A stretch of 64,000 nt of DNA from Oricola sp. (GTDB lineage: Bacteria > Pseudomonadota > Alphaproteobacteria > Rhizobiales > Rhizobiaceae), in NCBI RefSeq assembly GCF_022763245.1, contig NZ_JALEGV010000014.1, forward strand, positions 62,001 to 126,000, read 5' to 3'. Positions within the stretch are counted from its first letter, which is position 1; each line of letters begins with the position of its first letter. The notes under the pieces are model-generated. The model saw only the letters and a list, made by a program, of their open reading frames with translations, made no database searches and was not told where the DNA came from. This document shows positions 57,476 to 64,000 of the stretch, piece by piece. Both the position numbers and the translations under genes were made by a program.

Positions 57476-58855
57476 TTACTGCGCCGTCGCGGGGCTCCAG
57501 CCGCGGCCGGCGGCGATCTGCATGGTGATCCACTGCGCGGTCATGTTCTGGATGGCGGAGGCCAGCGTCAGGCGGGCGCTTGCCACCGACCTCTGGGCCT
57601 CCAGCAAGTCGAGGATCGTCGAGGTGCCGCCCTGATAGGCGGCCTGGGCGAGGTCGCGGGCCTTGGCGTAGGCCTCGACGCTGGCACGCGCGGCGGTGAC
57701 GGTGCGGCGCGCGCGCAGATAGGCGGTCTGCGCGGTCTGCACCTCCTCCACCGCCTGGCGAACGGCGCTGCGCCAGGCCAGTTCGGCCTGTCGCGCCTCG
57801 GAAACGGCGACGTTGCGTTCGGCCTTCAGCGTTTCGCGATTGAGGACGGGAAGCTTCAGCGCGGGCCCGAAGGACCAGCTGTTCAGATCCGGCGTCACAT
57901 TGACCGAGCCGGACAGGGTGAGGCTCGGATAGAGTTCGGCCTCGGCGACGCCGATCGCCGCGGTCGCGGCCGCGAGCGAGCGTTCGGCCGACATCACGTC
58001 CGGCCGGTTGCGCAGGAGATCGGCGGGAATGCCGGCATTGGCTTTCGACGGCGAATAGGGTTGCGGCGCGCCGCGCTGGAGCGCGCGGATCAGCGGATCG
58101 GCCGGTTCGTCGAGCAGGGTGGCGATGTGGTAGACATTGGCGTGGAAGCTGCTTTCGAGCGAGGGCAGCCCGGCCTCCGCCGTGGCGACATCCGCCTCGG
58201 TCTGCGCCACGTCGAGTTCGCTGCCGGCGCCGATGTCGCGGCGTTCGCGCGCCAGGCGCAACGTTTCGCGGCGAGAGGCGATGGACTGGCGGGTCAGTTC
58301 CAGCGCTTCCTGATAGTAGCGCGCGTTGACATAGCTGCCCATCAGGTCGGCGAGGAAGGCGAGCCGCGTGGTGGCCGCGTCGTAACGCGCGGCGTCGAGC
58401 TGGGCGAGGGCGCGTTCGCGGTTGCGGCGCTTGCCGCCGAACAGGTCGAAGACGAAAGCGGCGTCGAGGCCGGCGCTGTGCGTGGTCGTGCTGCTGGAAT
58501 CCGATCCCGAGACCGTCGTCGCGGCGCTCGCATTGCCGCTGAGCTGGGAGGCCAGCCCCGTCGCGCCTGCGCTCTCGCGGGCCGCGGTGATGCGCTCGTT
58601 TGCGGTCTCGATGTCGAGGTTCTGATCGAGCCCGCGCGCGACGAGGCCGTTCAGCGTCGTGTCCTTGAGGTCCCGCCACCAATCGACGTCGGCCTTGACC
58701 TGCGGCGCATAGGCGCTCGCCTCGGCGTATTTTTCCGGCATCGCCATCTGCGGGCCGAGGAAATCCGGACCGACCACGCAGCCGGACAGGAGGGCTGCGG
58801 TGGACAGGAGAAGGATGGTCCTGCCCGCGACTGTAGTTCTGATGGAGTGGGTCAT
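57476..58855 (-). CDS. outer-membrane efflux lipoprotein (NodT/OprM family, RND)
   Basis: A 459-residue TolC-type channel. ATG 58855 gives a signal peptide with lipobox LLSGC (Cys26). Two homologous halves (outer efflux protein repeats) contain ITAARESAGA, LDAAFVFDLFGGKRRNRE, GAGSELDVAQTEADVA and RNRPDVMSAERSLAAA, ending ITMQIAAGRGW. It forms the outer-membrane duct of the pump and starts four bases after the RND stop. Confidence 0.93.
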   Translation of the reverse strand: MTHSIRTTVAGRTILLLSTAALLSGCVVGPDFLGPQMAMPEKYAEASAYAPQVKADVDWWRDLKDTTLNGLVARGLDQNLDIETANERITAARESAGATGLASQLSGNASAATTVSGSDSSSTTTHSAGLDAAFVFDLFGGKRRNRERALAQLDAARYDAATTRLAFLADLMGSYVNARYYQEALELTRQSIASRRETLRLARERRDIGAGSELDVAQTEADVATAEAGLPSLESSFHANVYHIATLLDEPADPLIRALQRGAPQPYSPSKANAGIPADLLRNRPDVMSAERSLAAATAAIGVAEAELYPSLTLSGSVNVTPDLNSWSFGPALKLPVLNRETLKAERNVAVSEARQAELAWRSAVRQAVEEVQTAQTAYLRARRTVTAARASVEAYAKARDLAQAAYQGGTSTILDLLEAQRSVASARLTLASAIQNMTAQWITMQIAAGRGWSPATAQ

Positions 58856-58859
58856 TGGT

Positions 58860-61800
58860 CTATTCCCCCGGGATGTTCGCCGACACGCTTGCCGGCAAGG
58901 GCTTTCCGCGACCGACAAAGCGCCGGATCAGCACGTAGAAGGATGGCACCATGAAGATGCCGATGAAGGTGGCGGCCAGCATGCCGCCGAACACGCCGAT
59001 GCCGATCGCGTTCTGGGCGTTGGCGCCGGCCCCGGTCGCCATGGCCAAAGGCAGTACGCCGAGCAGGAAGGCGAAGGAGGTCATCAGGATCGGCCGCAGG
59101 CGCTGGTGGGCCGCCGTCACGGTCGCCTCGATCAGGCCCTTGCCTTCCGTTTCCAGGTTCCGGGCGAATTCGACGATGAGAATGGCGTTCTTGGCGGCCA
59201 GGCCGATCGTCGTCAGCAGGCCGACCTTGAAATAGACGTCGTTGGACTGGGAAAAGAGCAACGCGGCGGCCAGAGCGCCCATCACGCCGACGGGCACGGC
59301 GAGCATCACGCTCATCGGGATCGTCCAGCTTTCATAGAGCGCGGCGAGGCACAGGAAGACGACGAGAACCGACAGCGCGTAGAGATAGGGCGCCTGGGTG
59401 CCGGACTGGCGTTCCTGGTAGGAAATGCCGGTCCAGGCCGCGCCGTAGCCGCCGGGCAGGTCCGCCACGAGTTCTTCCATCGCGTCCATCGCCTCGCCGG
59501 TGCTGGAACCCGATCCCGGTTCGCCTGAAATCTCCAGCGCCGACGTGCCGCCATAGGCCGAAAGGTTCGGCGGCACCGAGACCCAGGACGTGGTCATGAA
59601 GGCCGGGAAGGGCACCATCTCGTTGCCGTCATTGCGGGCATACCAGGCCTCGATGTCCTCGGGCTGCATGCGCCATTCGGCGTCGGCCTGGACGATCACG
59701 GGGCGGAGGTCGGCGCCGAGCTCGAAGTCGTTCACCTCGCTGCCGGAGAAGATCACCGAGAGCATCGCGTTGACCCCGCTCAGCGACAGGCCGAGCGCTT
59801 CGGCCTTCTGCTGGTCGATGTCGATGCGCAAGGCGCTCTTCTCGTCGGTGCCGCTGGCCCGGACATTGCTGACACGTGCGTCGGCATTTGCCGTCAGGGC
59901 CAGGGACTTGGCCGCCTCGACCAGCGCGTCGGTGCCGTTGCCCGCCTGGTCGATCAGATACATCGAGAAGCCGGAGGAATTGCCGAGCCCCATGATGGCC
60001 GGGGGCTGCATGACGATGATCCGCCCGGCGCGGTTTCCGGCAAAATGCATGTTGGCGCGTGCCGCGATCGACGAGGCCGACAGGTTCGCGTCCTCGCGCT
60101 CGTCGAAATCGCGCAGCTTGGTGAAGATCATCGCCGTGTTCTGGCCGCTGCCGCCGAAGCCGAAGCCCATGGCGGTGAAGACCGATTCGACGCCCTCCTT
60201 CTCGTCTTCCAGAAGGTAGGTCTCGATCTCCTCCACGATGGAGAGCGTCTGCTGGGTCGTGGAGCCTTCCGTCAGTTCGACCATGGCCATCAGCACGCCC
60301 TGGTCTTCCTGCGGCAGGAACGAACTGGGCAGGCGCATGTAGAACAGCGTGGTCAGTCCGCCGATCGCGAGCAGCACGACGAACATGCGCAAGGGGCGCG
60401 AGGCGAGCGCGCGGACCCCGCCGCGGTAGCGGTCATTGGTGCGGTCGAAGGCGGTGTTGAACCAGCGCGCCGGCGCGAAGCGCTGTTCGCCATGCGGTGC
60501 CTTGAGGAGCGAGGCACAGAGCGCTGGCGTGAGGATCAGCGCCACGGCCGCCGACAGCACCATGGCCGAGATGATCGTGACGGAGAACTGGCGATAGATG
60601 ACGCCCGTCGATCCGCCGAAGAAGGCCATGGGCAGGAAGACGGCGGAGAGAACCAGCGCGATGCCGATCAGCGCCCCGGTGATCTGGCCCATGCTCTTGA
60701 CCGTCGCCTCGCGCGGCGAAAGCTTCTCCTCGGCCATGATGCGCTCGACATTCTCGACGACGACGATCGCGTCGTCGACCAGCAGGCCGATCGCCAGAAC
60801 CATGGCGAACATGGTCAGCGTGTTGATCGAATAGCCGAGCACCGACAGGACGGCGAAGGTGCCGAGCAGGACGACCGGCACGGCGATCGTCGGGATGAGG
60901 GTCGCGCGCCAGTTCTGCAGGAAGACGAACATCACCAGGAAGACCAGGGCGACAGCCTCCAGCAGCGTCTCGTAGACCTTTTCGATCGACAGTTCGACAA
61001 AGGGCGCGGTGTCGTAGGCGTAGAAGATCTCGACGCCGTCCGGCAGGCTGGACTGCAGGCCGGCGAGCGTCTCGCGGACGGCGGCCGCCGTGTCGACGGC
61101 ATTGGCGCCGGTGGCCAGGTTGACGCCGAAGCCGGCGGCCGGGAGGCCGTCGAAGCGCGAATCCCCGCCATAGCTTTCCTGACCGATCTCAACCCGGGCG
61201 ACGTCGCCCAGATAGACCGAAGCGCCGTCTTCGGTGGTCTTCAGCAGGATCTTCTCGAATTCCTCCACCGAGGTGAGCTGGCTCTGGGCGGTGATGGTCG
61301 CTGTGAGCTGCTGGCCCTGGACCGTCGGCTGGGAGCCGAGCGAACCGACGGTGACCGTCGTGTTCTGGGCTTCGACCGCCGAAACGATGTCGGCCGGCGT
61401 CAGCTGGAACTCGTAGAGGCTGAGCGGATCGAGCCAGATGCGCATCGCGTATCCCGAGCCGAAGGAATTGATCCCGCCGACGCCTTCGGTGCGCTTGACC
61501 GGATCGGTGACGACCTGCTCGAGAAGGTTGCCGAGCCGGATCGTGTCATATCGGCCGTCGGTCGAGACCAGCGCGCCGACCATCAGGATGGACGAGGACG
61601 ACCGGCTGACCGAAAGGCCGGATTGCTGAACCGCTTCGGGCAGTTGCGAGGTGACCCGTTCCAGCTTGTTCTGGACATCGACCTGCGCGTCGTTCGGATC
61701 GACCTCGTCGGAGAAGGTCAGCGTGATGCTGGCGGAGCCCTCAGAGGACGACGACACCATGTAGAGGAGGCCGTCGATGCCGGTCATGCCGCTCTCGATG

Positions 61801-61991
61801 ACGGTGGTCACCGAATTGCGTACGGCCTGGGCGGACGCGCCATTGTAGTTCGCCGAAATCCGGACCGTGGTCGGGGCGATGTCCGGATACTGGGAGACGG
61901 GGAGCGTGGTCACGGCCAGCGCGCCGGCCAGCATTGTCACGATGGCGAGAACCCAGGCGAAGACGGGGCGGTTGATGAAGAAGCGGGCCAT
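58860..61991 (-). CDS. RND efflux pump inner-membrane transporter (AcrB/MexB type, HAE1)
   Basis: A 1043-residue RND transporter starting at ATG 61991 (MARFFINRPVFAWVLAI). Proton-relay residues are intact: Asp pair in GLLVDDAIVVVENVERIM (TM4) and Lys in GLAAKNAILIVEFARNLE (TM10). Two large periplasmic domains and twelve helices match the drug-exporting HAE1 group. It would extrude hydrophobic drugs, detergents or flavonoids with the MFP and NodT-type channel encoded on either side. Confidence 0.95.
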   Translation of the reverse strand: MARFFINRPVFAWVLAIVTMLAGALAVTTLPVSQYPDIAPTTVRISANYNGASAQAVRNSVTTVIESGMTGIDGLLYMVSSSSEGSASITLTFSDEVDPNDAQVDVQNKLERVTSQLPEAVQQSGLSVSRSSSSILMVGALVSTDGRYDTIRLGNLLEQVVTDPVKRTEGVGGINSFGSGYAMRIWLDPLSLYEFQLTPADIVSAVEAQNTTVTVGSLGSQPTVQGQQLTATITAQSQLTSVEEFEKILLKTTEDGASVYLGDVARVEIGQESYGGDSRFDGLPAAGFGVNLATGANAVDTAAAVRETLAGLQSSLPDGVEIFYAYDTAPFVELSIEKVYETLLEAVALVFLVMFVFLQNWRATLIPTIAVPVVLLGTFAVLSVLGYSINTLTMFAMVLAIGLLVDDAIVVVENVERIMAEEKLSPREATVKSMGQITGALIGIALVLSAVFLPMAFFGGSTGVIYRQFSVTIISAMVLSAAVALILTPALCASLLKAPHGEQRFAPARWFNTAFDRTNDRYRGGVRALASRPLRMFVVLLAIGGLTTLFYMRLPSSFLPQEDQGVLMAMVELTEGSTTQQTLSIVEEIETYLLEDEKEGVESVFTAMGFGFGGSGQNTAMIFTKLRDFDEREDANLSASSIAARANMHFAGNRAGRIIVMQPPAIMGLGNSSGFSMYLIDQAGNGTDALVEAAKSLALTANADARVSNVRASGTDEKSALRIDIDQQKAEALGLSLSGVNAMLSVIFSGSEVNDFELGADLRPVIVQADAEWRMQPEDIEAWYARNDGNEMVPFPAFMTTSWVSVPPNLSAYGGTSALEISGEPGSGSSTGEAMDAMEELVADLPGGYGAAWTGISYQERQSGTQAPYLYALSVLVVFLCLAALYESWTIPMSVMLAVPVGVMGALAAALLFSQSNDVYFKVGLLTTIGLAAKNAILIVEFARNLETEGKGLIEATVTAAHQRLRPILMTSFAFLLGVLPLAMATGAGANAQNAIGIGVFGGMLAATFIGIFMVPSFYVLIRRFVGRGKPLPASVSANIPGE

Positions 61992-61995
61992 CGGA

Positions 61996-63138
61996 TCACT
62001 CGGCTTCCCGGACGACGCCGTTTTCGTCGATCTTAACCGCAATGCCCGAGACCTCGGCGCCGTCGGTCAGGTTGGAGAGCCCGTCGACGATGGCGAGGTC
62101 GCCCTCCTCGAGGCCTTCGGTCACCACCCAGCTGCTCTCGTAGGAGCCGATCGTCGTCAGCGTGCGTTGCCGGGCCACGCCGTCCTCGGCGACCCACAGG
62201 TTCAGCGCGCCGTCGGCGCCGCGGGTCGTCGCCCGCTGCGGAACGAGAAAGGCGTTGCGGGTGCCGACCGTCACCTTAGCCCGAACGAACATGCCGGGCA
62301 GGATGAGATGATCCGGGTTGTCGAACTGGATGCGCAGTCCGATCGATCCCGTCGTCGATGACACCACGAAGTCGGGGCTGACCATCTCGCCGGTCCTGTC
62401 GTAGACAGCGCCGTTCTCCAGCGTCAGCGTCACGTCGAGCTTTTCGCCCGGCGAGACCGCGCCTTCGCTGATCTGCTGGCGCATGCGCAGGATCCGGGCG
62501 CTCGATTCCATCATGTCGACATAGATCGGATCGAGCCGGGTCACGGTCGCCAGCGCATCGGACTGGCTGGCGGTCACGACCGCGCCGACCGAGACTTGCG
62601 GTACGCCGACATTGCCGTTGATGGGGCTCGTCACCGTGGTGTGGGCGAGATTGACGCGCGCCGTTCGCAGGCTCGCCTCGGCCGCCCTGACATCCGCTTC
62701 GGCCTGTTTGAGCGTGACGCGCGCCGATTCCAGTTCGATTTCGGTGACGCTCGACCCCAGAAGCGACTCATACCTGTCGAATGTCGTTTGGGCCTGCGGC
62801 ACGGCGACCTCCGCCCGTGCGAGTTCGGCCTCCGCCTGGGCGACGGTCGCTTCGTAGCTGTCGGCGGAAATGCGGAACAGCGGGTCGCCGGTTTTGACCT
62901 GCGTGCCGGGCTTGTAGAGGATTTCGTCGATGGCGCCGCCGACCTGGGGCCGGATGTCGGTCTGCTCATAGGCGACCGCGCGGCCCGGAAGGGTGACGGA
63001 ATAGGGGACGTCCTGGCGGGTCATCTCGATCGTTCCGACCTCGGTGGGGCCGGCCGCGCCGCCCGGCGGCATCTGGGCGAAGGCTGCAGCGGACGGCAGG
63101 CAAAGCGCCAGCGCGAGGAGGAGGGAGGCGTGTCTCAT
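61996..63138 (-). CDS. RND efflux periplasmic adaptor (membrane fusion protein)
   Basis: A 380-residue adaptor with signal peptide (MRHASLLLALALCLPSAAAFA, no lipobox). A split lipoyl/barrel-sandwich domain (VTLPGRAVAYEQTDIRPQVGG and INGNVGVPQVSVGAVV) surrounds a helical hairpin (EATVAQAEAELARAEVAVPQAQTTFDRY...). It bridges the RND pump and the outer channel. ATG 63138 overlaps the kinase stop (ATGA); the RND start is four bases after its stop. Confidence 0.93.
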   Translation of the reverse strand: MRHASLLLALALCLPSAAAFAQMPPGGAAGPTEVGTIEMTRQDVPYSVTLPGRAVAYEQTDIRPQVGGAIDEILYKPGTQVKTGDPLFRISADSYEATVAQAEAELARAEVAVPQAQTTFDRYESLLGSSVTEIELESARVTLKQAEADVRAAEASLRTARVNLAHTTVTSPINGNVGVPQVSVGAVVTASQSDALATVTRLDPIYVDMMESSARILRMRQQISEGAVSPGEKLDVTLTLENGAVYDRTGEMVSPDFVVSSTTGSIGLRIQFDNPDHLILPGMFVRAKVTVGTRNAFLVPQRATTRGADGALNLWVAEDGVARQRTLTTIGSYESSWVVTEGLEEGDLAIVDGLSNLTDGAEVSGIAVKIDENGVVREAE

Positions 63139-64000
63139 GGGATCTGCTTCTTGTCTTTGGGCGCGGCAGCGGTCGTCTGCTTCGCCTGGCCTGTCGGAAA
63201 GGTGATTGTCTGTCGAAGGCCGCCTTCGGGCCGGTTCTGCACCGCGATCGTTCCACCGTAGCGCTGGATGATCTCGCGGGCGATCGCCATGCCAAGTCCG
63301 GCGCCGGGCACGGTCTTGCGGCGTGAGATGTCCACCCGGAAGAACGGTTCGAAGACCCGGTCGATCTGGTCGGCCGGAATGCCGGGGCCGTTGTCGTCGA
63401 TCGTGAGCACGGCCTTTTCCTTCGCCTGCGCCAGGCCGACCTTTGCGCCGCCGCCATGGGTGGCCGCGTTGACGACAAGGTTTCGCAGCGCACGCTTCAG
63501 CGCGGCCGGTCCAGCCTTGATCTCGATTGCGGGCAGTTTGCCGATCGTCGCGGACATGTGCAGCTGGTCCATCTCCTCGGCGATGTCGTGCAGCAGTTTG
63601 TCGAGCCGGGCGGTCTCGGCGCCGGACGATCCCACTTCCTCGCGCACCAGCTGGATGGCGCTGTCGGCGATCATGTCGAGCTCCGCGAGGTCGGCGAGCC
63701 ATTTGCTGCGCTCCTCGTCGTCGGCGATGAACTCGGCGCGCAGCCGCATGCGGGTCATCGGCGTGCGCAGATCGTGGCCGGCGGCGGCGACGAGCCGCAT
63801 GCGGCTTTCCATCGCGAATTTCAGGCGCTCCGTGAGCCGGTTCAGGGCCTGCGCCGTGGCGCGCACTTCCGCCGGTCCGTCATCCGGGATCTGCCCGATG
63901 ACGGCGTCCGAACCGATGGAATTGGCGGCCCTTTCGACAAGGCGAAGCGGCCGGGTGATCATCGACGTGGCGTAGAGCGCGACGACGGTGCTGCCGGCGA
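63135..64000 (-). CDS. sensor histidine kinase, N-terminus beyond window (partial)
   Basis: The frame is open to the right edge. The visible 288 residues hold the end of a transmembrane helix (STVVALYATS), a HAMP linker (MITRPLRLVERAANSIG), the phosphoacceptor H-box (AAAGHDLRTPMTRMRLRAEF), an N-box (ALRNLVVNAATHGGG), DNGPGIP and the G-box GAGLGMAIAREI. It is EnvZ/QseC-like. Its stop overlaps the adaptor start by four bases, so it is the leading part of the efflux operon; a response regulator gene probably lies just outside the window. Confidence 0.92.
   Translation of the reverse strand, partial: AGSTVVALYATSMITRPLRLVERAANSIGSDAVIGQIPDDGPAEVRATAQALNRLTERLKFAMESRMRLVAAAGHDLRTPMTRMRLRAEFIADDEERSKWLADLAELDMIADSAIQLVREEVGSSGAETARLDKLLHDIAEEMDQLHMSATIGKLPAIEIKAGPAALKRALRNLVVNAATHGGGAKVGLAQAKEKAVLTIDDNGPGIPADQIDRVFEPFFRVDISRRKTVPGAGLGMAIAREIIQRYGGTIAVQNRPEGGLRQTITFPTGQAKQTTAAAPKDKKQIP

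Noticed and set aside
56992-57528. Plus-strand frame of 178 codons in the gene-free gap
   Set aside because: Low-complexity Gly/Arg/Ser composition, crosses three strong hairpins and overlaps the NodT gene end; no signal or domain.
60045-62036. Long plus-strand frame opposite the RND pump (663 codons)
   Set aside because: Shadow of the RND gene, rich in Asp/Arg/Gln/His, no recognisable domain.

Overview
The window is 64 kb of a high-GC alphaproteobacterial chromosome, almost certainly Hyphomicrobiales (Rhizobiales). The evidence is gene content and order: zapE-mdh-sucC-sucD-sucA-sucB-lpdA, sdhC-sdhD-sdhA-sdhB, rimM-trmD-rplS, a Brucella-type Omp19 lipoprotein, and Omp25/Omp31-type outer-membrane barrels. 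No rRNA, tRNA, CRISPR array, insertion sequence, prophage or integrase other than XerC was seen. Coding density is high and mostly housekeeping.

Layout. 1-2.2 kb: end of an Lgt-like membrane protein, two tiny paralogous membrane proteins, and a radical SAM enzyme of the MJ0619/tetraether-synthase type. 2.2-6.3 kb: secreted phosphodiesterase/alkaline phosphatase PhoD, Omp19, the ATPase ZapE and a VOC protein. 6.4-16.6 kb: the lower TCA cycle (malate dehydrogenase, succinyl-CoA synthetase, all three subunits of 2-oxoglutarate dehydrogenase), with a small membrane protein inserted between sucC and sucD and a short-chain dehydrogenase between sucB and lpdA. 16.7-20.7 kb: a MipA/OmpV barrel, then minus-strand xerC, a TraB/GumN protein and small secreted or membrane proteins. 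20.8-29.6 kb: rimM-trmD, a TauE exporter, rplS, an RtcB-type RNA ligase, an amino-acid ABC binding protein and permease, an RDD protein, and leuC behind a short ORF and terminator hairpin.

29.7-33.6 kb: two full-length paralogous seven-helix diguanylate cyclases (394 residues each) on either side of an auxin-efflux-type carrier, then a MliC-like lipoprotein. 33.8-38.1 kb: succinate dehydrogenase, with a DUF3052 gene and a Cys-containing periplasmic protein between sdhA and sdhB. 38.4-46.1 kb (minus): an LCAT-like lipase, cytochrome b561, and a complete dipeptide-type ABC transporter dppABCDF. 46.4-50.1 kb: ketopantoate reductase, an NDUFA9-like protein, a second TauE exporter and UppP. 50.2-53.5 kb: a Lrp/AsnC regulator divergent from 4-hydroxyphenylpyruvate dioxygenase, with repeated boxes between them, and an MFS carrier. 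53.8-57.0 kb: a third diguanylate cyclase, an outer-membrane protein built of two tandem barrels, and a small periplasmic protein. 57.0-57.5 kb: a gene-free stretch with three consecutive strong hairpins. 57.5-64 kb (minus): an RND efflux operon whose first visible gene is a sensor kinase running off the window.

Together the genes supply central carbon metabolism (TCA, leucine, tyrosine catabolism), envelope functions and c-di-GMP signalling. The points most worth following are the Tes-like radical SAM locus, the double-barrel outer-membrane protein, the twin diguanylate cyclases, the uncharacterised genes inserted in the sdh and suc operons, and the leuC leader. No wholly new system can be claimed from sequence reading alone.
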